From positions 54,758-118,757 of the forward strand of contig JAFLCL010000002.1 of NCBI GenBank assembly GCA_017303575.1: a DNA stretch of 64,000 nt. The letters run 5' to 3'. The position numbers and the translations under genes were made by a program. Origin of the DNA: Deltaproteobacteria bacterium (GTDB taxonomy: Bacteria; Myxococcota_A; Polyangia; Polyangiales; Sandaracinaceae). Each line of letters begins with the position of its first letter. Positions within the stretch are counted from its first letter, which is position 1. The notes beneath the pieces were generated by a model that did no database searches, had not been told where the DNA came from, and saw only the letters and a program-made list of their open reading frames with translations. Below are positions 8,079 through 17,204 of the stretch, in pieces.

Positions 8079-8426
8079 TCAGCGTGCGTCGCCCATCGCC
8101 TTCACTTCGAGGTCGCGCATGCGGTCATCGAGGCGGCGGAGCTCGTCCTCGTGGTGTTCGACCCGCGCCCGCTCGGACCCGACCGTGACCGCGGCACCGA
8201 CAACGGTGACGGCTACCGTCGCCGAGCCTGTGAGCACAGCGATCACGAGGCGGACCATCCACGCCTTGGCGGTGTTGATCTCCGCTCGCACAGCTGCGAC
8301 GTCGCGACGGATCGCGCGGATGGCGAACTGGTTCGAGAGGACCGCGAGCGGCAGCTCCTCCGGCGTCGGCGGAGTGAGCTTCGAGCTGTCGGGCACGTCG
8401 TCGAAGTCGAGAGCGGCGTTGCTCAT
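8079..8426 (-). CDS. Small membrane protein of the lysis region (holin/spanin-like)
   Basis: The 115-residue protein has a cytoplasmic N-terminal part (about 65 residues), one long hydrophobic segment (MVRLVIAVLTGSATVAVTVV) and a C-terminal heptad-like coiled coil (ARVEHHEDELRRLDDRMRDL). A single transmembrane helix plus coiled coil recalls haemolysin XhlA-type or spanin-like lysis accessories. Its ATG at 8426 overlaps the last base of the upstream fibre gene stop. It is co-located with the holin-like gene. No endolysin is recognisable nearby. Confidence 0.55.
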   Translation of the reverse strand: MSNAALDFDDVPDSSKLTPPTPEELPLAVLSNQFAIRAIRRDVAAVRAEINTAKAWMVRLVIAVLTGSATVAVTVVGAAVTVGSERARVEHHEDELRRLDDRMRDLEVKAMGDAR

Positions 8427-9193
8427 CAGAACCCCCACCTGTTCTTCGCGTAGTTCGTGAAGGCCGTGATCTGCGCGCCGGAAACGCTGCCGCCCGTCAC
8501 GATCACGACCTCGCCGATGTACAGCGGGGAGCCCGAGACGGCGTTGTAGTACCAACTGCCGATCTCGTAGCCGGGCTGCACGACGTACGACGAGCCCGGT
8601 GCGTAGGTGCCATCCAGTGTGCCGTCGATGTAGCGACGCACGTTGGTGCCGTCGTAGGTCTTCGCGAGCACGTGAGGCGAGTTGTCCGACGACCCCGCGG
8701 AGAGGCTGTTCGCACTCGCGTCGCCAGCACCGCCACTCCAGTACTTCGCGGAGTACACGCCGACGCAGCTCGTGTAGTAGCCGACCTGGTCCCAGCCGAT
8801 GGCCGCCCAGCCGGTGTTGCTCGACCCGCTCACCATCTGACCGACGGCGATCACACAGTGCGGGTTGTTGCCCGTGACCGTCGGGTGCGTCGTGTTCCCG
8901 AGAAGGCGGTAGAAGCTCGAATGGTGGAAGTGCATCGCGCCGCGACCACCGAAGGCAGCCGCTGCGTAGGTCGGTCGCGTCTGGAGCCCTTGGCCCACGG
9001 CGTTCCGTGAGCCCGGCCCGCGGTCGTACGCGTACTCGATGGCCTCGCCGTCGCTGATGGAGCCCGCCGCGTTGTCGCGAAGATGCACTCCGCCGAGCGC
9101 GTCGATCCAGATGACGCTGAGCCCCGCGAAGATGCTCAGCGGGTTCTGATTGCGGCGCTTCCTCGCGCCGTACACCGCGGACGCGACCGTCAC
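8426..9193 (-). CDS. Tail fibre / LamG-like (concanavalin fold) protein
   Basis: The 255-residue protein is rich in Gly, Ser, Tyr and Asn. It contains HVLAKTYDGTNVRRYIDGTL and YIGEVVIVTGGSVSGAQI, the typical strand pattern of LamG/concanavalin A-like lectin domains in phage receptor-binding proteins and their decorations. The start is GTG at 9191-9193, which overlaps the upstream fibre gene's TGA (GTGA). It is probably part of or attached to the tail tip and contacts host glycans. The fold call is by pattern; the ligand is unknown. Confidence 0.65.
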   Translation of the reverse strand: MTVASAVYGARKRRNQNPLSIFAGLSVIWIDALGGVHLRDNAAGSISDGEAIEYAYDRGPGSRNAVGQGLQTRPTYAAAAFGGRGAMHFHHSSFYRLLGNTTHPTVTGNNPHCVIAVGQMVSGSSNTGWAAIGWDQVGYYTSCVGVYSAKYWSGGAGDASANSLSAGSSDNSPHVLAKTYDGTNVRRYIDGTLDGTYAPGSSYVVQPGYEIGSWYYNAVSGSPLYIGEVVIVTGGSVSGAQITAFTNYAKNRWGF

Positions 9194-10476
9194 AGCAGCC
9201 ACCAGTTGCCGTCGAGGTCGCGGTACCACGTCCACGAGGGGCGGTCAGTCGCCGCCGAGCCCGGCAGAAGGAACGACGAGTTCGACCCCTCGATCAGCTC
9301 CGCTCCCGACGGCGTGAACGTCGTGGTGTAGGTGTCCGTGCTCGTCTTCTTGAGGAGCATGAGATGCGGCACTCCCACGACGACGGCTGGCATCGGATAG
9401 GAGACGTTGCCGCCGCCCGAGTTCAGCAGGCACACGTCGCAGTCCGGGACCATCGGCACTGCGTAGCCGTTGGGGATCGCGCCCTGCGTCGGGACGGCAG
9501 GAGCTACGAGCACCCACGTCGAGCCGTTGTGGATCAGCAGGTAGCTGATCGTCGGCTGCGTCGCCGTCGGACCCGGCGTGTAGACGCGCACGTTGGGAAG
9601 CCGGTAGTCCGCCGTGCCGTACTGCACCGTCGTGCCGGAGAACGGGTGGAGCGTGACCGTAGAGTGCCCCGAGTTGCTCACGGTGATGAGCAGCACCTCG
9701 CCGCCGTTGCCGTACGGGAGGTTGACGGTCGTGTTGCCCGTGAGCCCCAGTCGGAGGATCAGTCCGCCCATGGGAAACGGCGTGACGACGTTGACTGTCG
9801 TGGCCGTGGACGTCTGCATGCTCCAGCCGTCGGTCGTTCCGTCTCCGGTGCCGAGGCGGTGCCACACGGCCTCGTCCTCGGTGTTGTCGAGGCAGATCCA
9901 CGTGCCGGTCGTGACGTCGTCGACGACCTGTCTCCAGACCGTTCCGACGCCGAACCCCTGGGTCGAGTCGTTCGAGCCGGCTGGCGCTTCATCGCTCGTC
10001 ACCGAGCGCCCCGGAACAGTCGACGTCATCCACCCCGGACCGTCCTCGGTCGTACCCGTCACGATCCACACGGGCGGATCCTCGCTGACGTCCGTGACCC
10101 CGATGGAGTTGGAGATCCCGCCCGGCAGTACCCGGTTGCCCTCTACGAAGTCGATGGGCTCTCCCGACTGCGGGATCAGGGTGATCTTTCGAGGCGTGGA
10201 GAGGAGACGAAGGATGTAGATGCGGCCCGCCGACGCGGCGGGAAGAGTGAGCGACGCCGTGTCCCCGACGTCTACGATCGTGTTCGCGTCCGGGAGAGTG
10301 ATCGAGCCCTCCGTCCAGACGTGACCGAAGGCCTGAAAGCCCGCCTGCATCGCAGTCCGGAGGTTCGCGGCCGTGATCTTCTTCGTCTCGACCTCGGAGG
10401 TGTCGTCGACGACGAAGAGGTCGTTGTCGGCGAGCGTGGTCAGCTCACCCGGCAGGCCAGTGATGGGCGTCGGCAT
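9190..10476 (-). CDS. Phage tail fibre protein
   Basis: The 428-residue protein starts with a conserved fibre-like N-terminus (PITGLPGELTTLADNDLFVVDDTSEVETKKITAANL), seen in phage fibres that begin with an attachment repeat. The rest is beta-rich and low in charge, with repeated Thr/Val/Gly strands, as expected for a trimeric beta-helical shaft. It lies between the baseplate-proximal genes and the LamG-like gene, so it likely forms the host-contact fibre. Its ATG lies 3 nt after the upstream gene's stop. Confidence 0.75.
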   Translation of the reverse strand: MPTPITGLPGELTTLADNDLFVVDDTSEVETKKITAANLRTAMQAGFQAFGHVWTEGSITLPDANTIVDVGDTASLTLPAASAGRIYILRLLSTPRKITLIPQSGEPIDFVEGNRVLPGGISNSIGVTDVSEDPPVWIVTGTTEDGPGWMTSTVPGRSVTSDEAPAGSNDSTQGFGVGTVWRQVVDDVTTGTWICLDNTEDEAVWHRLGTGDGTTDGWSMQTSTATTVNVVTPFPMGGLILRLGLTGNTTVNLPYGNGGEVLLITVSNSGHSTVTLHPFSGTTVQYGTADYRLPNVRVYTPGPTATQPTISYLLIHNGSTWVLVAPAVPTQGAIPNGYAVPMVPDCDVCLLNSGGGNVSYPMPAVVVGVPHLMLLKKTSTDTYTTTFTPSGAELIEGSNSSFLLPGSAATDRPSWTWYRDLDGNWWLL

Positions 10477-10479
10477 GTG

Positions 10480-11142
10480 TCACCTGTCGTTGCGGGGTCC
10501 GACATCGCTGAACGCGACGTAGACGCCGAGCAGTTGGTCCGTGGACGCGAGCGACCCCGTCGGACCGAGCACGGTCACGTAGAAGGAGTCGTTGCCCGTC
10601 ACCGTGTAGGCGAGAGACGAGAGGCTGATCAGCTTGTAGCCAGTGCCGCTCTCCGCGTACGTCGTGGAGCCTCGCTGGGTCGCCGTCGGCGCCTCCGCGA
10701 GCGCGAAGTTCAGGGCGCGGGTGAAGGCTCGGACGCCCCACCGGTTCGTCTCGGTGCGAGATGCGCTCGCACGCGTGAGCACCCGAACCTGGTTGATCAC
10801 TGAGCCCGGCGGCAAGGGCACGCGGAACGTCACGAAGCCCGCGTCAACGCGCGGCACGAGAACAGGAACGCTCGCGTCGAGGTTGGGATAGAAGTCGAGG
10901 ACACCCGACGAGGCGGCCGACGGGAATCCCTCTTCGGGGCCGAACTTGATTGAACGGCTACGGACGCCCTCGTGATAGGTGAACTCGCCGACCGCGTTGT
11001 TGAGGCGCTCGTGGAGGAAGCGAGTGCGGTTCGCCAGCACTTGGAGCGGCGCACGCGCGCTGTCACCGTCCGCGGGATCGGCGTCGGCCATCAGCTCGAA
11101 GGGACCAGTGAACTCGTCCTCAGGTTCGTACTCGTAAGGCAT
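10480..11142 (-). CDS. Phage tail protein, fibre or baseplate-associated
   Basis: The 220-residue protein begins MPYEYEPEDEFTGPFELMAD, continues with a helical segment (LQVLANRTRFLHERL) and then becomes beta-rich (FVTFRVPLPPGSVINQVRVL). It overlaps the preceding gene by one base and precedes the fibre gene by 3 nt, so it belongs to the tail-tip operon. It may connect baseplate and fibre. I do not recognise a named family. Confidence 0.6.
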   Translation of the reverse strand: MPYEYEPEDEFTGPFELMADADPADGDSARAPLQVLANRTRFLHERLNNAVGEFTYHEGVRSRSIKFGPEEGFPSAASSGVLDFYPNLDASVPVLVPRVDAGFVTFRVPLPPGSVINQVRVLTRASASRTETNRWGVRAFTRALNFALAEAPTATQRGSTTYAESGTGYKLISLSSLAYTVTGNDSFYVTVLGPTGSLASTDQLLGVYVAFSDVGPRNDR

Positions 11143-11924
11143 CAGGCAACCTCGCTGACGGTGATGACCTTCGCGCCCTGATCGCCCCAGGTCGTCGTGA
11201 TGTCGCCCCACTGCGGCACGGGCTGCGGGTAGCTCCAGAGACGATGCTCATCCCAGAGCAGCACGACGAAGATCCGCTTCACGTGAGCAGCACTCCACTC
11301 ACGTGGGATCGCCGTGAAGATGTTCTCCTCGGCTGGCGTGATGTCGCTCGGGACGATCGACGCAGTCAGCGCCAACGGGTCGCCGTCGAGCGTTGTGAGG
11401 ATGTCGTCTGCGAGCGTCGCGAGCGTGTCTCCCGGCAGGGCGATCGTGTCGGGGACGTAGAAGAAGACCCAGAACTGCGCCCACTCCTCCGAGCCGTCGG
11501 CCTCCCACGTGATCGCGTCGCGCGTGATGACGCCGTCCTCGTCGATCCACCGCCTCGTGCCCGAGTGGTAGACGACGTCCTTCCGCCCCGGAAGCCACGA
11601 GTAGAAGAAGTGGTGCAGGTTCCAGAGGAGCGCGTACGGGCCACCGCGGATGCGGTGCATGTCCCACCAGATGCGCAGGCGAGTCGCGTAGGTCTCGGCG
11701 CTCTCGCCAGGTCCACGGCGGATGCGTCGCTCTCGACCGATGCGAGCCAGCGAGGAGCTGTCGATGTTGTTGGGGAAGCGATGACGAACGGCCTGCGCGA
11801 CGCGCGTGACGAGGCTGTCGATCGCCTCGCCGAGCGATCGCATGAACTTCTCGCCGACGATGCGCGTGAGCCACGGCGGCACCGAGTCGAGGAGCTGCTT
11901 CGTGTAGATGGTCGGCAGCGCCAT
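11142..11924 (-). CDS. Phage baseplate/tail protein following gpJ
   Basis: The 260-residue protein is encoded directly after the baseplate J gene, the usual location of the gpI/DUF2313-type baseplate-to-fibre connector in contractile-tailed phages. N-terminal helices (SVPPWLTRIVGEKFMRSLGE, AIDSLVTRVAQAVRHRF) and a Trp-rich middle (YALLWNLHHFFYSWLPG) fit such a role. The start is the ATG at 11922-11924, which shares a base with the upstream TGA; a GTG one codon earlier is possible. Family assignment is positional. Confidence 0.65.
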   Translation of the reverse strand: MALPTIYTKQLLDSVPPWLTRIVGEKFMRSLGEAIDSLVTRVAQAVRHRFPNNIDSSSLARIGRERRIRRGPGESAETYATRLRIWWDMHRIRGGPYALLWNLHHFFYSWLPGRKDVVYHSGTRRWIDEDGVITRDAITWEADGSEEWAQFWVFFYVPDTIALPGDTLATLADDILTTLDGDPLALTASIVPSDITPAEENIFTAIPREWSAAHVKRIFVVLLWDEHRLWSYPQPVPQWGDITTTWGDQGAKVITVSEVA

Positions 11925-13114
11925 CACACCACCCCAAGCGACGAAACGAGATGGATGGTCGCGGAGACGGACCCGAGGAGCGGCGCCTGCGTCGCGGAGA
12001 TCGACGTGTTGCCGGCGGGCGCGGTGAGGTCGAGGCGCAGCAAGCGCTCCAGGCCCACGACGCTCGTGATCGCAGCAGCGATCGCCGAGCGATACACGTA
12101 GCCGCCGGTGACAGCGGGCAGCAGCTCACCGCCGATGGGCACGCTGCCGAGGTACTTCGCGAGCGCGGCGTTGATCGCCGTCTCCAGCTCGGCCTCGGTG
12201 AAGCCGATCGCTGAGTCGACCCACAGCTCGTAGCTGACGCCGATCGTCGTCGCGGTCGCGCTGTGAAGACGCGCGGTGATGCAGAGCGGCGTCGACTGCT
12301 CCTGGATGTCGCGATCGATGATCCCGAGGTCGGTGTCTTCGTCGCCGACGGTGCCGGTCACCACGCCGTCCGCGTCGGCCACGTAGACGTCGATCCCGCC
12401 GACTCCATCGGGGATGCAGCGCACGCGGGTCGCGCCGATCGCAGTGCCGTCCGCACGCTTCGCGCTCTTGGCGAGGTACGAGTACGCGTCGCGGGGGCCG
12501 TTGGGCGAGAGGACGCCTGTCTTGGCCCGAGCGCGTGCTCGCAGGGCTTCGTTCTTCTCGGCGTCCGAGCCCACGAGCGCGACGGCGTTGGTCACCGAGC
12601 AGCCCACGAACGTCGTGACGAACGAGGTGATCGTGTTCGCACCAGTCGAGCTCGCGGAGCCTGCTTCATCCGCTCGAACAGGAACGTCGGCGTACACGCC
12701 GGGCGTCGCAGCGAGCGAGAACACCGCCGTCGAGCGGTACGTCTTTCCTCCTGCGTTCCGCACCACGAGGTCACCGGGCTGAACCGAGATGAACGAGCCC
12801 GCGCCGGTCGTGTTCGTGACGCGCACGATGCCCGTCGCGAACGCCTCCTGGATGCGGTCGGTGCCGTAGACGTGCGTCGCGACGAGGTCGAGCCACTCGT
12901 CGTTCGCGAACTCCAAGAAGCCGCTCTTCGCGATGAACGCGATGAGCACCGTCAGCGCAGCGAGGACGATCGCCAGCGCGGTCACGATGGTCCGCACCAC
13001 CGCGCCCGGCTTCCAGTCGCTGGTCGTGAGGCCGCGACCCGACATCGCCGAGTAGATGGCCGTCTCGACCTGCGCTGCGGTGAGCGGCTGGACGAGTTCG
13101 TCGATTGAACTCAC
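11924..13114 (-). CDS. Baseplate J-like protein
   Basis: The 396-residue protein matches the gpJ/gp47 baseplate wedge family: an N-terminal helical region with a long hydrophobic stretch (VVRTIVTALAIVLAALTVLI), then FVTTFVGCSVTNAVALVGSDAEKNEALRARARA, which is the characteristic VTNP/ALxGGxDxExxexlRxR core, followed by a helical and beta C-terminal part. It forms the wedge around the contractile-tail hub. The preceding W-like gene overlaps its start by 4 nt. This gene is the main evidence for a contractile tail apart from the sheath. Confidence 0.9.
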   Translation of the reverse strand: MSSIDELVQPLTAAQVETAIYSAMSGRGLTTSDWKPGAVVRTIVTALAIVLAALTVLIAFIAKSGFLEFANDEWLDLVATHVYGTDRIQEAFATGIVRVTNTTGAGSFISVQPGDLVVRNAGGKTYRSTAVFSLAATPGVYADVPVRADEAGSASSTGANTITSFVTTFVGCSVTNAVALVGSDAEKNEALRARARAKTGVLSPNGPRDAYSYLAKSAKRADGTAIGATRVRCIPDGVGGIDVYVADADGVVTGTVGDEDTDLGIIDRDIQEQSTPLCITARLHSATATTIGVSYELWVDSAIGFTEAELETAINAALAKYLGSVPIGGELLPAVTGGYVYRSAIAAAITSVVGLERLLRLDLTAPAGNTSISATQAPLLGSVSATIHLVSSLGVV

Positions 13115-13611
13115 CGCGCACCTCGAAGCTCTTCGAGGAGGACGCCGGCCGACGTCACCGCAAGCACGAGGGTGAACGGACCGAGACGCGAGTCACGGGG
13201 TGTCACGCGGAGCTCGACCGCGAGACTCGACCCCGTAGGGCTCGGCGTGACGGTGACGGACACGCTCGCCAGCCTGTCGTCCTTGGCGACCTCGCTTCTT
13301 ACGTTCGAGGCCAGCGCACGAACATCCAGCGCGGTGACGCCTCGGTTCAAGTACGACGCGAGGTCGAGTCCGTAGTTCCGATCGCGCAGGTCGACGCTGC
13401 GCAAGTCGGGCAGCGACCCACGCGGGGTGGTGAGGCGACGGACGATCGACTCCGCGAGCAGTCGTTGCCCCGTGACCTCGTCCATCCCCTCCGTGAGATC
13501 CTCGCCGCACGACAGGTCGGAACCCCAACCGATCGGATCCGTCGGTGGCTCCGCGACGCGCGTGAGCTTCGCGACGTCGGACGCGATCGCGTCCAAGACG
13601 ATGGTGCTCAT
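13111..13611 (-). CDS. Baseplate wedge protein, gp25/W-like
   Basis: The 166-residue protein sits between the spike and baseplate J genes, where gp25/gpW (or DUF2634) proteins are expected. It has GWGSDLSCGEDLTEGMDEVTGQ, then LLAESIVRRLTTPRGSLPD (the conserved region in which a helix and an RxxxPPGS-like turn end in a short strand), then DVRALASNVRSEVAKDDRLASVSV. This is the wedge organisation of contractile phages. The start is the ATG at 13611, overlapping the spike gene stop. Confidence 0.8.
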   Translation of the reverse strand: MSTIVLDAIASDVAKLTRVAEPPTDPIGWGSDLSCGEDLTEGMDEVTGQRLLAESIVRRLTTPRGSLPDLRSVDLRDRNYGLDLASYLNRGVTALDVRALASNVRSEVAKDDRLASVSVTVTPSPTGSSLAVELRVTPRDSRLGPFTLVLAVTSAGVLLEELRGAR

Positions 13612-14816
13612 GATCCGACCACCTTGCTCGTGCCGATCGCGGTCGCGCTGGGGGCGACGAAAGGCGTCGGGAACGACGCTCCGCCCGAGCCCGGAACGAA
13701 CGCGTTGATCGTCGCCTGCACCTGCGAGAACGCCTGCGCCACGTCCTCTGCGTAGGCGAGCTTCTTCGTCGCTCCCGCACCGAGCACGAGAGACGCATTC
13801 GCCCCAGATGCATCGAGCGTCAGCGTGGTCGGGACGTGTCCGCTGCCACCCTTGGGCGCGAAGCCGCGCACGATGGGCTTGCGACGATCGCCGTCGATGA
13901 ACTCGACGAGGAGCTGTGCGCCAGCTGCGACCTCGCACGACGTTCCAGCAATGCCGGGCCACACGCTCACCGGTCCGATGTCGGGCAGACCAGCTGAGCG
14001 CTCGACCGGCTGCACCTCCAGCCGGCCGTCCACGTTCTGCCGCACGACCTGGTACGTCCAGACACCGAGCAGTCGATCAGCACGAACCCGATCGACGAAC
14101 CTCGTGAGCGCACGAGCGAGTCGCGACGTGGAAGTGGATGGAGCTCCGCACCACGCGCGAGCCGTCCACGAGCCGCCCTCGATCTCGATCTCGTACGAGC
14201 GAATCGTGAGCGGCGAGTCGAGACGCTCCGTGAGGATCGAGCCGATGCCGATCTGGGTGAGGTCGTCGACAGCCAGCGTGACGAGACGCTCCGCCGGGTC
14301 GACATCGGTCACCTCGTACGCGTCGACGTCGGCCTGCTCCTCTTCACGCGCCATGACGTGCGTGACGCCGTCGAAGTCCACGAACCACGGGACGCCCGCA
14401 GCGATGTCCGCGATCGTCACGCTCGAAGGGCCACGCGATCGCACGTAGTCGGAGCCCAGCATCTCGGCGCCAGCTCGAACGGTGCCGAGCGTCTCTCCCG
14501 CCTCTCGCGCTGCATCCTGCGCGACCGTCGATGCACGCACGCCGGCATCCGAGTGGTAGGAGCGCGCCGGCAGCACCTTCGACCAGCCACCGCCACCGCC
14601 CACCAGCACGACGCGTCGGACCATCGCGTTCGAGCCCGAGCGCGAGTCGTCGATCGTGCCCGTGAGACGAAGGTCCCCGAGAGCGAGGGTTGCGCTGCCC
14701 GAGATCGATGGAGCGCCCTCCATCTCGATCTCCGCCGACCACACGCCGATGCCAGGCACCGACACGCGACCGCGCGTGATGCGCTCACCCGAGAGCAGGG
14801 CCCACGGCAGCGTCAT
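13608..14816 (-). CDS. Baseplate hub/spike protein with gp5/gpV-like OB domain
   Basis: The 402-residue protein has an N-terminal beta-rich hub-like region and, near residues 255-320, GRLEVQPVERSAGLPDIGPV followed by GTSCEVAAGAQLLVEFIDGD and RRKPIVRGF. These are the hallmarks of the OB-fold of baseplate assembly protein V and gp5. The C-terminal part is Ala/Ser/Gly-rich (TLDASGANASLVLGAGATKK) as in a small spike. It would form the puncturing tip at the tail end. The gene overlaps both neighbours by 4 nt. Confidence 0.8.
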   Translation of the reverse strand: MTLPWALLSGERITRGRVSVPGIGVWSAEIEMEGAPSISGSATLALGDLRLTGTIDDSRSGSNAMVRRVVLVGGGGGWSKVLPARSYHSDAGVRASTVAQDAAREAGETLGTVRAGAEMLGSDYVRSRGPSSVTIADIAAGVPWFVDFDGVTHVMAREEEQADVDAYEVTDVDPAERLVTLAVDDLTQIGIGSILTERLDSPLTIRSYEIEIEGGSWTARAWCGAPSTSTSRLARALTRFVDRVRADRLLGVWTYQVVRQNVDGRLEVQPVERSAGLPDIGPVSVWPGIAGTSCEVAAGAQLLVEFIDGDRRKPIVRGFAPKGGSGHVPTTLTLDASGANASLVLGAGATKKLAYAEDVAQAFSQVQATINAFVPGSGGASFPTPFVAPSATAIGTSKVVGS

Positions 14817-15370
14817 ACGTCAGCTCCTGCTGCGAGCGCTGCGATCGTCCGCGTGTTCTCTTCGATCTCGCGCTGGACGGGAGTCAGCTCCTCACCCGTG
14901 TCTGCACCACGTGGAGTGCTCACCGCGGGGAGCGGCTCCAGGTACTCGATCAGCTCGATCTCGACGGCCCACGTGCCCTTGTCGTCGACGGGAGCGGGCT
15001 GGCTGACGCTCGCGACCGCGACAGCGCGGATGTCCATCGACGCGAGGATCGGATGTTCGATCTCCAAGTGCGTCGCGCGCTCACCGAGTGGCGCACGGCG
15101 AACGATTGGAGCGAACGCAGTCCAGTCCGACCAGTGCTGCGGCTCGGTGAAGGTGAGGATCAGCTTGCCCTGCGCGGGCTCGAACCCTCGGTACCGAAGG
15201 CGCGCACCCGAGAGCGCGGGGCCCTGACGGATGTCCCAGCGCGATCGGTTCTTGAACCCTTCCACGCGGCAGATCCCAGGCGTCCGTTGGCCCGCGATCG
15301 TCGCGTAGTCCTGCGGCGCCGAGAGCGGACTCCACGAGCCGCTCGTGACCGGTGCGATGGGATCAGGCAT
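14813..15370 (-). CDS. Phage tail/baseplate protein of unknown type
   Basis: The 185-residue protein is encoded between the tape measure and the spike. In contractile phages this position holds small hub proteins, often LysM-containing or DNA-circularisation-like. Here I see GFKNRSRWDIRQGPALSGAR and a strand-rich middle (KLILTFTEPQHWSDWTAF), without a clear LysM motif. The C-terminal part is a short helix (PVQREIEENTRTIAALAAG). It probably joins tube and hub. It overlaps the tape-measure gene by 8 nt. Confidence 0.6.
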   Translation of the reverse strand: MPDPIAPVTSGSWSPLSAPQDYATIAGQRTPGICRVEGFKNRSRWDIRQGPALSGARLRYRGFEPAQGKLILTFTEPQHWSDWTAFAPIVRRAPLGERATHLEIEHPILASMDIRAVAVASVSQPAPVDDKGTWAVEIELIEYLEPLPAVSTPRGADTGEELTPVQREIEENTRTIAALAAGADV

Positions 15371-17204
15371 CGGCGCCTCCCGTCTCCGCGAGCACCCCGA
15401 TGAACACGCGCTCGATCTCCTCGCGCAGTCGTTCGCCGATGTTGGTCGGGAGTTGATCCGCGCTGCTCACGGTCAGGTTGATCCCGTCGATCGAGACGTA
15501 GACCGCACCGACACCGCCGCGTCCGCTGGTCGCTCCGACCGCACCGCCCTGCGGCACGTTGGCCAGGCCATCGATCGCGCTCGTCGAAACGCTTGCCTCC
15601 GCCTCGACACCGACAGCGAGACCACGAGGGATCTGTCGACCGAGCTCCGCGAACACACGCGAAGGCGAGCGGATGTCGAGCGCCGTTCGGAGCGCTTCCG
15701 TCATCCCCGTGCCGATTGTGGTGACAGCCTTCCACGCTTCGGACGCGCGACCCATGAGGCCGCCGACGAGACCGTCGATCAGGCTCCGTCCAAGCGTGCG
15801 CCAGTCGGTCCCCGAGAGACGCTCGTACATCTGCGTCACGCCCATGCCGAAGCGGACGAACGCGTAGCCGACAGCACCTACGACGAGAACGATCGAACCA
15901 AGTGCTGCTGCGAGCAGTCCAACGACCGCGACGGCGCCGAGCAGCGAGATCGCGAGCGTCCCCACTGCGACCTGTCCGAGCGTCGTCCAGCTCACGAAGT
16001 CAGAGAGGCCGCTCGCGGAGCCACCAAACGTGCGGACCATCGCGTTCCGGGCACGGAGGATCGCGATCACGATCCTCTGCGTCTGGAGGATCACGCCTTC
16101 GAAGAACTCTCGGATGGGCGAGCCCACGTCCGACACGCCGTCGAGCAACGGCTGGAAGAGCGCGGACAGCATCGTGCGGAGCGCGCGGCCCGTGACCGTC
16201 GTCTGCGAGAAGATGCGCAGCACCTCGTCGAGCGCACCGAGCGCGCCGTCGAGCTCGATGCCTGAGAAGAGACCCGCCCAGCTCTCGTGCATGCGTTCGA
16301 TCTGCCGGTCCCACGACAAGCCCATGCGTCGCGCGGTTCCGCCGAGTCGGTGTTCGACGTCGTCAGCGAGCCCACGCACCGAACGACCCGTGCGAGCTGC
16401 ACCGATGGCCATCGCGCGGAAGCGGTCGGCCATGCCCTCGCCCTGCACCGCTGCGACAGTCGAGACGCCGCGGAGAGCATCTTCGAGCGTCTGTCCTCGA
16501 AGACCAGCGCGGTAGAGCTGCTCCGCGTAGCCCGCGACACGCGAACGCGAGATCGCAGCCGAGCCCGACACGGCATCGATCGACTGTTGAAGCTCGGTCG
16601 CGCTGCCCGCTGCCCGCGTGTACCAGGAGCGGATGGAGACGAGCCCCTCCAGATGCAGCAGCTCGTTCCTTCGCGCGTCGGCTGCTGCGAGTCCGTACTG
16701 GGCGAGCGCGAGTGCAGCCTGTCCGACCGCCGACACGAGCGTCGCCAACACGGCAACGACTGCGACGACGCCAGCTGCGAGACCCGCGAGGCCGAGCATC
16801 GCCATCGACGAGCCAGAGAAGAGGGCGCCGAGCTTCGACGCGCCCTGACCCAGAGGTCCTGGCAGCTTCGTGAGCGAACCGAGCAGATCTTCGAGGCCGC
16901 CCGCTGCCTTGTCGGGCTTGAGGCTTGCGAGGCTGCCTCCGAGCTGGAGGAACTCCTGCTGCGATGCGCCGATCGACTTCTTCAGCGCGTCGGCCTTGTC
17001 GCGGAGGTCCTTGAACGCTTGCGAGCCGGTGAGACCCCCAGCCTTGAGGCGACTCATCGCCGTCTGGATCCCCCGGAGCTCGTTCGTGCCCCCGAGGATC
17101 GATTGCTTGAGCGCGGCGAGCGATTCGGCAGCCGTCCGCGACGGCGACGAGACCCCATCACGGAGTTCGACTGCGAATGTCGCTGTGGTCTCGTTCGCCG
17201 ACAT
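15363..17204 (-). CDS. Tail tape measure protein
   Basis: The 613-residue protein has the expected build: N-terminal coiled-coil-like helices (SRTAAESLAALKQSILGGTN to ADALKKSIGASQQEFLQLGG), then two long hydrophobic regions (AMLGLAGLAAGVVAVVAVLA; VGTLAISLLGAVAVVGLLAA) and an Ala-rich tail. It sets tail length and is ejected with the DNA. The start overlaps the upstream frameshift extension's TGA (TGATG); a GTG one codon earlier is possible. It follows the tail chaperone pair, as is standard. Confidence 0.9.
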   Translation of the reverse strand: MSANETTATFAVELRDGVSSPSRTAAESLAALKQSILGGTNELRGIQTAMSRLKAGGLTGSQAFKDLRDKADALKKSIGASQQEFLQLGGSLASLKPDKAAGGLEDLLGSLTKLPGPLGQGASKLGALFSGSSMAMLGLAGLAAGVVAVVAVLATLVSAVGQAALALAQYGLAAADARRNELLHLEGLVSIRSWYTRAAGSATELQQSIDAVSGSAAISRSRVAGYAEQLYRAGLRGQTLEDALRGVSTVAAVQGEGMADRFRAMAIGAARTGRSVRGLADDVEHRLGGTARRMGLSWDRQIERMHESWAGLFSGIELDGALGALDEVLRIFSQTTVTGRALRTMLSALFQPLLDGVSDVGSPIREFFEGVILQTQRIVIAILRARNAMVRTFGGSASGLSDFVSWTTLGQVAVGTLAISLLGAVAVVGLLAAALGSIVLVVGAVGYAFVRFGMGVTQMYERLSGTDWRTLGRSLIDGLVGGLMGRASEAWKAVTTIGTGMTEALRTALDIRSPSRVFAELGRQIPRGLAVGVEAEASVSTSAIDGLANVPQGGAVGATSGRGGVGAVYVSIDGINLTVSSADQLPTNIGERLREEIERVFIGVLAETGGADA

